Part shown: piece after piece, positions 23,659 through 34,120 of the stretch
How the letters are laid out: every line of letters begins with the position of its first letter
Numbering within the stretch: position 1 is the stretch's first letter
DNA from: Pezizomycotina sp. ARF18
Taxonomy: Eukaryota > Ascomycota
Assembly (NCBI GenBank): GCA_002224055.1
Contig: AZLU01000150.1
Location: forward strand, 1 to 64,000
Direction: 5' to 3'
Length of the DNA: 64,000 bases
Program-made: the position numbers and the translations under genes
The notes under the pieces: model-generated
The model's input: the letters and a program-made list of their open reading frames with translations, nothing else
Told to the model about the DNA's origin: nothing
The model's database searches: none

Positions 23659-25513
23659 ATGTCCCTCCCAGACTGTCCCATTGTCACATCCTCCAAGACA
23701 AACTCGAAGCCAACGAAAGCGCCTTCGACTCCCTCATCCTCCGCCTCAGCCAACTCTGCCAGGAGAAGAAAGATATCGAGGGCAAACTGTTCCTCAAAAC
23801 CGAATACGCCTTCGAAAAAGGACCAAGAGATCAAAATCGTCGGCGAGACAATCAAGGAGCTCAGGAAGGAGAACGCAACCTTGGCAAACGAATTGAAGAA
23901 GAGGGATATACAGATGGCGGAGAAGGAGAAGGCGGTCAGCGATTGCAAGCGCGGTTGAAGAATCAGGGTGAGGTCGAGGTTAAGAGGGGGCCCGCGATTC
24001 TGGGAGGGGGGAGGAGATGAGGATGGTGAGTGAAGCCAAAAAATAAAATAAAATAAAATAAAAATAAAATAAATAAAATAAAATAAAATAAAAACCTTTC
24101 ATTATTGTTTGCGTTTCTGTGGTGTAGATGCGAATAAGCTGACTGTCGCCCTGCAGATCAAGACCTCCAATTCAACCTCTCCGTCAAAGATAAACGCCGG
24201 CAGGGAATGGAAGAGATGCAAACCAAGCTCTCGCTCAAAGACAAGCGCCTCCAGGAAATGGAAGAGGAGATGCAAATCAAGCTCTTGCTCAAAGACAAGC
24301 GCCTACAGGGATGGAGCACAAGCTTGTGATAGCCAGCGAAACCAACCAATCCCTTTCTAAAGAAAACTTGGCGCTAAAGATGGAACTCGAGCGCAAGAAC
24401 GATTATATTAAGCAGTTGAAGGCCGATGCCGCCCATTCTTTCGCTGCGAGGACGGCGAGGGAGGTTGGGAGGGTAGTAGGAATGATGTGGATGGATATTA
24501 GGAATGAGGGAGTGAAGGGGGTAAGTAGAATGACCCAATTGCACCTTGTTTTTGCTTTATTCTTAGGTTTCTTTGTATGGCGATTTTGAGGAAGTTGACG
24601 CTCCGTTCCAGACCCAGACAAGCTCACACGCGCTGCCGCGCTCGTTCAAGGATTACGTATCAGCAGCGAAAGGCGGACGTCGGCAAAGGAACTTATTTCC
24701 CATGCGAAGCCGCAGTCGCAGCAAGAGCCCGATCATCAACCCTCTCACGGAGGAACTACGTGGGCTGCAGCTCCCGATCTTACTCAGGACAGTCCCGTCT
24801 TAGAGAAGGGCCGCAAAGACGTGGCAGACGCGGTTATTAACCTCCAGAAGATGAAGATGTAAGTCTAGGTAAAAGTTAAGAGGAAAAATGCCAGACTAGT
24901 TGTATCTGTTCACCCTGGGCTTTAAGGTCTTAAAACATTTCTTTATATGTTTGATCTATTTTAAACCCAAAAAAAAGAATAAAAAAAAAGAAAAAGAAAG
25001 GAAAAAGGAAAGGAAAAGAAAAGGAAAAAGAAAAGGAAAAAGAAAAAGAATTGATGATGAAGAAATAACAGAAAAAATACCTTGCTAACGTACTAGCTTG
25101 AAGCAACAACAGTGCCGGTAGCCGTATCAGCAAGAAGCCCCAGCTCCCGCCCACGACGACGACGATGACTCCGAGAAGGAATTTAAGGGTAAAGGGTTAG
25201 GATAATCTCTTCTCCAACTCTCCCTCTTCTATACCAAATCTCATACCCCTTGATAAAGAGAGTATACCTACGAATTTAAAAACAATTAACGTCTTATTGA
25301 CGCTACAGGTACAACTTCGATGGCACCATCTACGAAAGGAACCACACCGAAGGCCCGACATTGTTTACAGCAAGGACTACTCTTTTGCGATATTCGGCGT
25401 GGAGAACGAATTCAACCTCGGACCGCGTCCTAAGGGGTGCAATCTGTGCAATGGCATGTAACAGGAGCTGCATGAAGTGCAAGATTATGGCGGGGCGTGG
25501 GACGTTCGAGTGA
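23659..25513 (+). CDS. Coiled-coil protein with internal repeats and C-terminal double-CxxC module
   Basis: The start region is a coiled coil (LEANESAFDSLILRLSQLCQ, QEIKIVGETIKELRKENATL, NELKKRDIQMAEKEKAVSDC). An intron (GTGAGT at about 24,027 to GGTGTAG before 24,127) carries an AAAAT simple repeat. Exon 2 has tandem repeats of 17-18 residues (LKDKRLQEMEEEMQIKLL) and ENLALKMELERKNDYIKQLK. An intron from GTAAGT (24,521) to TTCTTAG (24,567) leads to YGDFEEVDAPFQTQT, FKDYVSAAKGGRR and KDVADAVINLQKMKM. Later exons give AHDDDDDSEKEFK and SFAIFGVENEFNLG, and the end is GCNLCNG plus CNRSCMKCKIMAGRG, a C-x2-C / C-x2-C pair like that of the preceding gene. FGVENEF resembles FGIENEK of the 15,373 gene. 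Frame changes occur in several exons. Confidence 0.5.
24038..24092 (+). repeat. AAAAT simple repeat inside an intron
   Basis: About ten units of AAAAT/AAAT within the first intron of the 23,659 gene. Similar AAAAT tracts occur at about 29,899-29,936 and 38,522-38,625. Confidence 0.8.
24183..24322 (+). repeat. Tandem 51-54 bp coding repeat
   Basis: Two full units and one partial unit beginning GTCAAAGATAAACG, CTCAAAGACAAGCG and CTCAAAGACAAGCG. Each codes 17-18 residues of coiled coil in the 23,659 gene. Unit length near 18 residues is compatible with 2.5 heptads. Confidence 0.7.
24841..25085 (+). other. Intron-like sequence with A/GGAAAA repeat
   Basis: From ATG-TAAGTC (donor GTAAGT about 24,858) the sequence runs through an A-rich GGAAAA/GAAAA tract (24,969-25,051) to acceptor-like TAGs at about 25,098-25,123. 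It reads best as an intron of the 23,659 gene. Confidence 0.4.
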
Positions 25514-26025
25514 ACGCTTGATGCAGACGGTATTTCCCATCCGGGGGTACAAATATCAGAATACGTACTGGCTATTTTTTTTTATTTTTTTCTAAAAAAT
25601 TGATAGCTTATACTGATGAGGATTTCCGCGTCAAGTACAATGATAACACTTGGAAAATACCGCTAGTACATAGGATAATGATAGCAAAATCTCTAGCGTA
25701 AATGGCGAAATTTCGCTCCTCTTTTAACTTATTATTTCGTGCTTAATTTTGTATATTCTTTCTTATTTTTCTTTACATTATTCTTCGAGTTCTGTTTTCC
25801 TCAAGTGTTCTATTCTCGTCTGTAATTCTTTTGCTCGTCTTTCCTTTTTTTTCTTTCCTTTTTTTTTTTTCTTCTTTTTCTTTCTTCCTCTACTTTCATA
25901 ACACTTCTTTCCCCCGCGTTTTTTTTTTTTTTTTTTCAATAACAGGCCAATAAAACCCCAACTCGACGCTCAAAAATATTTACCACAGTGTACGAAGCAA
26001 CCATCTTCCTACTATCGCCACCACG
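25514..26025. other. Intergenic, T-rich
   Basis: T-rich 3' sequence and T-runs (25,560, 25,858, 25,920) before the leader of the next gene. No coding signal. Confidence 0.45.
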
Positions 26026-26742
26026 ATGACTTATCCTACTGCCACAGAAAGTCTTATATCCCCACGCCGGCGTAAACACCTCGTTCGTACCGCCGTCGTC
26101 TGCGTAAACTGCTGGCCCTCCGTACCCCACGGTCCACTGAACTGTCCCGATCCTCTGAGCGGCGATCCAGCTCGAGAAGCATTACGGAAGCTGGGAGAGG
26201 GTGTTACACTGGAATGGGCTGCTACAGAAAGACCGTGTCGGAAGCAGGACGGTCGTGGAGGAGTATGCGGTGGAGAGGGAAGAAGGATTGAATGGAGTGA
26301 GGATAGATGAGGATTATAGTCGGGTGAGGTGGAGCAGGAAGAGAAGATGTTCCGGTGATACGCGGTCCGAGGAGGAAGAGGATGCCGTCGCCGAATCCGT
26401 GGGACGTCGTCGTGACGAAGCGCGAAGCGTCGATGACGATCGTGAAGCGGCGTACTGACGACGGCGAAGATTTGACCGACCTCTCGACGACAATATACCA
26501 CCGCCACCGCCTAAAACGGTAAAGCCGTCGAGCAAACGCTACTCGACGGCGGCTATCGTCCGCCACCGGCGACCACTGGCAGTCGATGCGAGAATCGCTC
26601 GGAGGAAACCGTGAAGTTGAAGAAACGTCTGAAGGAGTTGGAAGAGAAGTATATTTCAGATGGTATTAGAGCGGGATGAAGTACGGCGGATTTCGACGCA
26701 TTGAAGCGGGAGAATGAGATGCTGAGGAGAAGGTGGAGGTGA
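26026..26742 (+). CDS. Zinc-knuckle, LTDLS, coiled-coil protein
   Basis: MTYPTATESLISPRRRKH leads directly into one knuckle, CVNCWPSVPHGPLNC (C-x2-C-x5-H-x4-C), followed by DPAREALRKLGEGVTLEWA. A charged linker (EEEEDAVAES) precedes the family motif as DDGEDLTDLSTT at about 26,459, and then a short coiled coil, KLKKRLKELEEKY. After a TGA at about 26,680 the same frame carries on as DFDALKRENEMLRRRWR to 26,742, so this is one of the few in-frame stops in the family. Other breaks are single-base frame changes. Same order of parts as the genes at 28.35 kb and 52.6 kb (minus). Function unknown; nucleic-acid binding is inferred from the knuckle. Confidence 0.5.
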
Positions 26743-27057
26743 GGTCTGGTCAAATTGTAGAGATGGAATCGGGATTTATGTTCAGAGGGGTTGATAACCT
26801 TTGTCCTGCCAGTGCAGTATGCCAAGTTCCCTTATCACGCATACTTAAGTAATTATATACATTTTGAACTGCCACCATCCAGAAAATTTCCTGGTTGATG
26901 CAATTTTTCTCTCCCCCCAGCTGATTTTTTTTTTTTTTTTTTTTTAACCTCAGAACCCAAAACCCTCCAAAGACTCGGAGAAGAAGGGGGCTAACTAGAT
27001 TTACCCAAAATATATAGGGATCGAGCTCAGCATCTATTCACCTACTCCATTCAAACG

Positions 27058-28338
27058 TTACAGTTACGTCGGAACCGAGAACTTGCTGACTTTCTCTCCT
27101 TCACGGAACTAAGCTACGGCTCGAAAGTTGACGAAGAACGTATCCGCAAAGAACTCTCAGCGGCTGTAGAGATTTCTTCGACACGCTCTACATCTTGGGC
27201 GGTCAAGCCCACCGGCTATGAGCGGCCGCGATGACGAGACGGGGGGTACTGTCAGAGTATGTCGCCAAACACGAGCGATGTAAGGAACACCATTTGAGGT
27301 CTATGTTCGTACCGGGACGCGAGGCGATAGGACGGACCTTGCATAACGTGAGAGCTTTCGTATCCGGGATAGGAGTACTCCAGGACTTCGTGGCCAACCA
27401 AGGGGGGAAGAGAGTGTAGTTCGATGGAACAATGCGATGTTGGGTTAGGTGTAGTGTGGTTGTTATGTCCGGCGGTCGAAGCGTGCGTGGAGGTTTTTTG
27501 GATCAGGAGGATAGAGGCGGAAGAAATCTTGCTGAAGGACGATATCTATGATGCCGCAGGAGCGATATTGGAGAGGATTGAGAACGTCAGAGGGAGAGTA
27601 TCCCGTGGAAAGTATTCACATGGCTCCAAACCATCATCGTGAACAGCGTCAACCGCATCGCCGGTAGCAACGAGACCACAGGCCAACATCTAAGGAGCCG
27701 AGTCGTGCATCTCGAGAAGGCGCTCGAGGAATCCGAACAGCGTTCGAACGCAAAATTGGCAGGAATAAACCAGAGAGCGCAGCTCGGGGAGGCAAGTCTG
27801 AGGTTAAAAGCCATCGAAATGGCGGGAGTAGAACGTGAGAGGAGGATGCAGAGTGCGAGCTCGAAGCCGCAACGCAGGAGATCAAGAAGATACGGGATAA
27901 GAAAGGAGCAGCAGAGGAGAAGGCCAGGGAGGCCGGAGACTCTGTTCAGCAGCTGCGAACAGAGTCTCACCTTGATGACGCCAATAACGTCAGTATTACC
28001 ATGCAGTACAAATTTCAGTATGAATTAGAGGAAGCGGAACGAGCGAACACCAAGCTAGAGCAAGACACGGAGGAACTGAGAGCCTTGCAGAAAAGGCAAG
28101 ACAAGTGAGTCCATTGAATATTTACTCGACATCAAGAAGGCGACTCGGCATAGGCACAGAAAAAGAGCAGGCCGCTTTCCAGGAACTCCTTTTCTCTCTT
28201 CTTTCCTTTTCCCGCATCGCGGTGAGGATTATGCCATCTTTCGGCTAAATAAACCACCCCCTCCCCTGTTTTTTCCTTCGTTTTATTAGAAACAATATTT
28301 CTGACCTTTCCTTTCCAGCACCTCTCTTCAGCAGTAAA
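27058..28338 (+). CDS. Helical-domain plus coiled-coil protein, not recognised
   Basis: The N-terminal part is a helical region (NRELADFLSFTELSYGSKVD, GVLSEYVAKHERCKEHHLRS, FVPGREAIGRTLHNVRAF, SGIGVLQDFVANQG). A second helical segment (EAEEILLKDDIYDAAGAILE) is followed by a long coiled coil (HLEKALEESEQRSNAKLAGI, ECELEAATQEIKKIRDKKGA, KFQYELEEAERANTKLEQDT). An intron from GTGAGT (28,106) to TTTCCAG (about 28,319) leaves a short last exon coding DNTSLQQ and a stop at 28,338. Start not found; no ATG in the first part of the helical frame. Frame changes lie at about 27,175, 27,420, 27,640 and 27,855. No zinc site seen, so it is placed with the family by position and coiled coil only. Confidence 0.45.
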
Positions 28339-28344
28339 ATAATA

Positions 28345-29653
28345 AAACCAACCTTCGTCATCACCATCCCCATCGCCATCACACTACCAACGCCGCTACT
28401 TTCTTCCAATCCCTTAACTTCCGAATCTTTACCAGCAACCACCCCTTCCACGAATACGGGTATCCAACGACGCGGTTTAATCAACGACCGCAAGCGCTGC
28501 TCCATCTGCTGGGGCTACAACCACCCTTCAACTGCCTGCGACCAGCCGCTTCCCGCGTACCCCTCCAGCAGCCTGGGAGGAAGAGTTCAATGGAACCAGC
28601 GAGCCGAAACGGTAAATGGCCGTACGACGCCACCGGATACCAAATTGCGCAGGGAAGACAAAGACGACGATGACGTACCGTCGTGTGGGGTCGACGACCC
28701 GCGGCGGACACCGTCACCCAACCATGGGACGTGGAACATGACATGATCCCCGTCAAAAAGAGCCCGGGTCGATTCCGCAGCACGACGAAGATACGCCGCT
28801 CATCGACCTCTCCGACCGTCGACGACCCGCCGCCGCTCACTTCGCCGGCTACCTACCTTAGCACGTTGATCGACTCGGACTGCCCGCCGAATCTCCAGGA
28901 CGCCCGGCGGAGGATTACGGAGCTAGAAGAGACCGTCGAGTCGTAGATGTTAAAGTACCAGAAGAAGGCGGCAGAGTGTAAGCGTGAAGCATTCGCGTAT
29001 GACGAGCTAAAGGACGACGAGTTGGAGGCGGAGTTGGACGTTGCGGAGAAGTGTGATAAGCTTAAAGGAATGAATGAGAAGCTTGAAGGGAGGAATAAGG
29101 ACCTTCAAGGAAGGAATGAGGAGCTTGGAGAGGTAGTCATGGAGATGCAAGGGGTGATGGAGGGAATGAAGAAAGAGATGGAGATGAGGGGGAAGGAAGA
29201 GGCTCGTTGGATTCCGAAGACGAGGAGGAGAGATCGGATTGGAGCCGTATGGTGCAGTGCCGCGGGAATTGTACCACTCCTGGGACTCCTTTGGGCGTAG
29301 ACGTTACCGGTATCGACATTGTGCGGAGGTGGAAGGTTGGTTGCGGGATTTGATGGCAGGATCCGCACATCGGAGCGGCGCGGGGGGTTCGAAGGATCAT
29401 AATGGCGGGACTGTAGAGAAGCGAGATGTAAGTTTATGAACTGTATACCCTTTGGGATTTCCACCTCTATATCCATCTAATTCCCAACGACTTTCTACGC
29501 TTTATTTCCCTCCTTGACGTTTTTTCCTTTCCATCTTAGGGTTCACCAACCACTAATAGCAGCCCCACGCGAGAGTGGCTTACCGCTGCGACCTTCAAGT
29601 TTCAACAAAACTCGAAGTTTTCGTTATATGATGATACTAAATTTACTACATAG
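28345..29653 (+). CDS. Zinc-knuckle, LIDLS, coiled-coil protein
   Basis: One knuckle, CSICWGYNHPSTAC (C-x2-C-x4-H-x4-C), sits at about 28,497. After a polar linker the motif reads DEDTPLIDLSDRRRP at about 28,788, followed by a coiled coil (NEKLEGRNKDLQGRNEELGE and KKEMEMRGKEEA) and an acidic stretch SEDEEERSDWSRM. The intron 29,428-29,540 (GTAAGT to ATCTTAG) joins to a clean last exon coding PTREWLTAATFKFQQNSKFS and ending in YDDTKFTT at 29,653. There is no ATG ahead of the knuckle in its frame, so the start is uncertain; the region before it looks like the CATCACC-rich leader of the 18,801 gene. Two or three frame changes. Confidence 0.55.
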
Positions 29654-29904
29654 CTGCTTTGGTAGTATTTGCTGTTTATTCAAGGAATGGTTAATTTTCT
29701 TCTAGGCAATCACCCTTCTCCCACAGGGTCTCCTTTGCCGGTATTAATATATTAATAAATAAATAAACGCTTCTCAGTTATCTCTTCGTTTTCCAGCTCT
29801 ACTGATCGTCACGACGGTAGGCATACTTTTATCAATGATTATTAAAATTTCATGCCATTTTATTGCTTTCTAGTTGTCTGTCCCTGCTTAAAATAACAAG
29901 TAAA

Positions 29905-29935
<31 letters not shown>

Positions 29936-30111
29936 TGCTCAGTAGTAAAAGCAGGGCCTCCCTTATCTCCAAAGGAATCCGACTTTTTTTTTAATTATAT
30001 CCTTCCTCACAACCAACAGCTCACGATTCCGGCAAAAAGCGCAAACAACGATTGCAATCCACCTACAGCAAAAATCCCAACGCCACACGAACAGCCTCAC
30101 AGCTTCGTCAA
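29654..30111. other. Intergenic with AAAAT repeat
   Basis: Holds an AAAAT simple repeat at about 29,899-29,936 and the leader of the next gene. No coding signal. Confidence 0.45.
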
Positions 30112-32083
30112 TGGAATCCTCCGGCAAGAAACCGCACCACTCCAAACCCCGTGGCTGCAAGGCAGGCCGCGGCGGCGCAAAAAAACAGCCGAAACAACCC
30201 AGAGTGGCGCCGACCCGGACGCACACGAACCAGGACGCAACCGCGGACGGCGACGTAATAACACCAGAAACATCAGAGCAATGCCGGTAATCCAACCCGC
30301 GACGGCTCGTTGGCGTCTAGTCAAGCTCCTCGAATGCCAGCGGTAGGGGCGATCGCGGCCGCAACCAGCACAATCCGTCTGGTCAGGCTGCTTCACAGGG
30401 TAATCAGGGACGCAACCAGCATCATCCCCAGAAGCCCCGTGAGACCTCGTCCTCTCACGCTACCACCACCAACAATGACAATGACAAGAACGGTGGTGAC
30501 AGCAAGAACCAGAACAAGCCTAAAGAAGGCGTCTGTTACAACTGCTGGAAGCGGGGACACCACACGAAGGAATGCACCGAACAGCGCAGGAGCATCGCTG
30601 AAAGCGAGGAGTTAAGGATGGAGATGGGCGTTGATCCGCCTAAGGGGTGGCTGAGGATACTGATGACGGCTAGGTTCGATAATGCTGGGAGGAATGAGAA
30701 TATTGGTGAAGACATTTCGAAGGAAGTTGGTGGTACTGGAGTTGAGGGCGAGACGAAGGATTGTCAGAAGGACGAGGGCGATAAGGGGAATGATCAGAGG
30801 CAGGAAGGCGCAGAAGGCGGTGTTGGGTTGTTCAAGACTGAACACGTTGATATGGGCGAGAAGAGCCCGGTGGAGAACGCCATGGTGGTAGAGTAAAATT
30901 CTACGAGAAAGGCGGCCATGGGAAATACGACAAGGAGGATGAGGAAACGATGGCGTTCGGAATTACAGGTGCGAACGAGAGCGATTTGGAAGTTGCTTCT
31001 AGTGGTGGATCTAGTGACGAGAAGACAAACAATGTTGCTGAGGATAACCAGGCTGAGGATGCCACGGTCGATCATATTTCGGGGCCCAAAGAATATGCAC
31101 CTGCGGATACCGCAATTAGTATCGCTTCATTTCCAGCTAAGAGTGAGGATCACAACAACAAGGAAGAGCTAGATAAGAACGACGATCCGATACTGGCAAG
31201 CACGACGCTGCCGAATAATACAGAGAATCCTTCAGAACCTGCTATCGTTCCAGTCGATGTCCCACTTCCAGCCAGTGAGGATGAAAATAGTGACGACGAG
31301 AAGCTTCCGATGCCCGAAGACTCTACGTTTCCGAGTAACGACACTCCAATCGCAACTACTCCAGTTGACAATGCTCAACCAAGAAAACTCCATCAGCTTC
31401 TCGCTATACTGCACCACCACGCCGAGACGGAGGAATCCGAGGAAGCTAAGAAAACGGGGCCGGAGCTGCACATTCTCGATCCATCCATCGTTTCCATCGG
31501 TGCTTCTTCTCACAGCACTCCCAAGAAACCCGCGGAAGGAAACTTAGAGTCGGTAATGAAGAACTCACGTCCATCCTCCATCACAACGCTAAGCTCGATA
31601 TCCCGTCTCTTCAGACGGTACCGACAACCACAATGGAAAAGCCGCCGTCGGTAAAAGAGAACTCGCGTCTATCTTCGGTCCAGACGGCACCATCCAACTC
31701 CCATCCGTCCCGCAGATCGCATCAAATACCTCGAAGCTAAACTCAAAGAATACGAAGAGAAGCATGCTGCGCTGCTGAAGGAGCACGAGAAGCTGCTGGA
31801 AGATAACTTCCACGTCATGCGCGAGAATAGGTCGCTGAGGGAGTTCGTGCGCGATCATGGGAATTGCACTGGTGGGAATAATCAGGGGCATAGGAGGGTT
31901 ATAATAGTAGGCAGCAGCATTATCAGCCGGGATTAATGAGAATTACTGGAAGTAAGTTTTTGCTTTGTGCCTATACTGGTGATTCAGTGAAGGGGATTTT
32001 GCTAACTGGTGGGTGCTGTAGTGCCTGGGACGTTATCAAGAATAGCAAAGGCAGACGTTAAAAAGTTAAGGATAATACAGTGA
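30112..32083 (+). CDS. RG/NQ-rich, zinc-knuckle, acidic and coiled-coil protein
   Basis: ATG at 30,112 (MESSGKKPHHSKPRGCKAGR) opens a basic, then Asn/Gln-rich region (RGRNQHNPSGQAASQGNQGR). The knuckle CYNCWKRGHHTKEC is the canonical C-x2-C-x4-H-x4-C and is followed by RSIAESEELRMEMGVDPPKG. A long acidic part follows (FGITGANESDLEVASSGG to KLHQLLAILHHHAETEESEE), and then a coiled coil (KLKEYEEKHAALLKEHEKLL, ENRSLREFVRDH). The last intron runs from GTAAGT (about 31,952) through a TGCTAAC branch site to GTGCTGTAG (32,022), and the final exon ends TLSRIAKADVKKLRIIQ at 32,083. Frame changes lie at about 30,270, 30,896, 31,610 and 31,880. The most complete family member; RNA binding is inferred. 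Confidence 0.6.
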
Positions 32084-32396
32084 AAATGCTATGTAGCAGA
32101 TAGTGAAGTAGTGCGGTGGAGGTTTAAAGGGGGACGCCTCCATTTTACACAATTGACTTGCTCTTTCTTTTCTTTACTCGTTCGTACTGCTCTAGAGACC
32201 AAATCTATCAAATAGATTTTTTTTTTTTTCCCAACAGCACTTTCAATCTCTATTTCGATATCTTCTCATTGTTCATAAACCATCCTTTTTTCCAAACAAA
32301 TGCTGCAGGGAAAAGAATCGGCCGGTAGGACAAAAGGCTTATCGGGGCCTAAAAACAATACCTTCATAGGCTAAAAACGGATCAAAAATACAATCA
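32084..32396. other. Convergent intergenic stretch
   Basis: 3' ends of two convergent genes; a T-run at about 32,218. Nothing else seen. Confidence 0.45.
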
Positions 32397-33095
32397 TTAG
32401 GCTATCTCGATTTCTTCAGAGCGGGCGTATACGAAATAACTGGGATCATATAGTCCCGCAAGTACCATGTACAATGACCGGGCCAGCGGGTAGCCCTCTC
32501 GGGGCGCTTCCATGGGCTTTGGCCACTTCACTGTTATGTACTCGATCGTGTACCTAGAGCAAACTCAAACCAGACGGATAAAAAAAAAAAAATCGTTATC
32601 AGTGTGCTATGCTCTAACCCCTCCCTCTCCTAAATCTCCGAATGGAGGGAATAGCACTAGAGGCAAGTAGGAGAAGGAGGACAAAATATTTTAGGGGGAA
32701 AAGAAAAGGAAAGAACGCACCCGCACCGCGCGCAGCAAATCCTCCACGTGCAGCCCTGACACTGCACCCTTCCCCGCCGCTCCTGCAGTCCTCCCTCTTA
32801 CACTTCCACATCGGCTCAGCACCACGAACCCCGTGATGCATATGCAACCCGGACACACCCGCCTGTTTTCGTCCGCTTTGTCGCGGAGTAATCGCCTCTG
32901 GAACACGATTTGGTCGTCGCGCCGTAACCAGCGGGTGCCGACTTTTGAGATGTGCGGGTGGTGTGGTTGTAGTTAGGGGTAGGCGGAGGGAGGGAGCGGA
33001 GGAAGGAGCGGCAGGCGGAGCGGAGGCATTGCGCGTCGCGTCGGGAGGTGGGAGGTGATTATGAGAGGAGTTCGAGGGGAGGGAACCTAGGACAT
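32397..33095 (-). CDS. Multi-cysteine (CxxC) protein with conserved-looking C-terminal exon
   Basis: The C-terminal exon (about 32,560-32,397) is intact: EYITVKWPKPMEAPREGYPL, then LARSLYMVLAGLYDPSYFVY and ARSEEIEIA before TAA. It follows a GCTCTAG acceptor. The preceding exon ends CQGCTWRICCARCG at donor GTGCGT, giving tightly packed CxxC pairs, and further upstream are WKCKREDC and, in another frame, CPGCICITG. The N-terminal part is Ser/Pro/Thr-rich and disordered (HNHLPPPDATRNASAPPAAP). ATG at 33,095 has a CATCATCAACC leader. At least two frame changes. The cysteine pattern suggests a zinc-binding module; the family is not recognised. Confidence 0.5.
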
Positions 33096-33993
33096 GGTTG
33101 ATGATGAGGATTAGCGATGGTGGTGAAATGGGAGTGAGGTTGGTGATGATTGTTGATACATTAAGGGGTTGAAACTTGAGAATTGTGGTACCGGCTAATA
33201 ATTTGCTGTGAGAGGCTCTGCTCAGCGCTTGAGCCTCATGATCACGGTATGGACGGAAACAAGGTGGATCTGATACATATAATATAAATAAGACAAAAGA
33301 TCATTACGATCGAATATGTTTCTCCGACCTCGAAAAAAATTCGTTTCTCCATACAATCTAAGTATCCATGCTGCCGTTCGTATCCCGCGTAATCTGAGTA
33401 CTTTCTCAACTGGTTTCCACCCTAGAAATTAAATTGTAGGAACAGCGATTCCATTACCACAAAATATACTATCATAAAAACAATTATAAAATTATAGTAA
33501 CACAAGAACGAGGATTCGAGCAACTTTTTAAGTCGAGGCTATATAACTTATTTAGGTTAGGCCTATGTTAATATCCCGAGGTGTTGGAGCGGTTCAGCAG
33601 CACCAGCGCCGTATTGGGGAGGGTTTCAATAAACTTAACAGCAAAGTTCAGAGAATACAGCACTGAATGGAAAAAAGAGGCGGGCACATTGTCCTATATA
33701 CCCTTTCGGATGCCATGGTTGATAATAACTGCAAGTGGTGAGACATGGAATAAAAGGCCTACTTTACAACTCCAAGGAAGCGACAAAAAGGTTCCTTCCC
33801 TGTTCTATTAGCTAAAGCCAGAAAATCTCCTACTAGAGGACACCTAGATCCAAAAGACTAAACGCACTAGACAACCTTTAGTATCGCACTAACAAATGAA
33901 TAAGGATGCTTGCCTTGAGCACTCTTGTTCGTGGTTTGAACGGTATTTCACCAGGGATACGACTTTAGTAGCGAATGAGCTGATCTATAGCTA
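33096..33993. other. Intergenic
   Basis: Leader of the minus-strand gene and AT-rich sequence. The frame at 33,581-33,811 is unsupported. Confidence 0.4.
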
Positions 33994-34120
33994 TTATTGA
34001 AACGGGACGAGCGACATTTCATTCCCTTGAATTTTTAAGACCTTTTCAGCACCGCATTTCGATTGCAGTATATATACCAGCCTTGCCCGTCACCAGTGTC
34101 GTTAGACTGAGCAACCACCT
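33994..34120 (-). CDS. Short coding relic, CGAxKVLKF family, copy 1
   Basis: On the minus strand an acceptor-like TTGTAAAG is followed by VVAQSNDTGDGQGWYIYCNR, one frame change, then KCGAEKVLKIQGNEMSL and a stop at 33,994. It aligns past the core motif with copy 3 (N-[DE]-[IM]-S after the motif and G-[LW] before it). No first exon or signal peptide was found. Function unknown. Confidence 0.45.

Noticed and set aside
24900-25154. Lysine-rich and phenylalanine-rich frames
   Set aside because: Produced by the GGAAAA/GAAAA repeat in a probable intron.
26031-26566. Long minus-strand frames opposite the 26 kb gene
   Set aside because: Shadow frames of the knuckle gene; the plus strand has the knuckle and LTDLS motif.
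15373-32083. Row of knuckle proteins as retrotransposon gag copies
   Set aside because: No LTRs, primer sites, pol remnants or target duplications were seen, and the genes have normal spliceosomal introns and varied domain orders. Not fully excluded.
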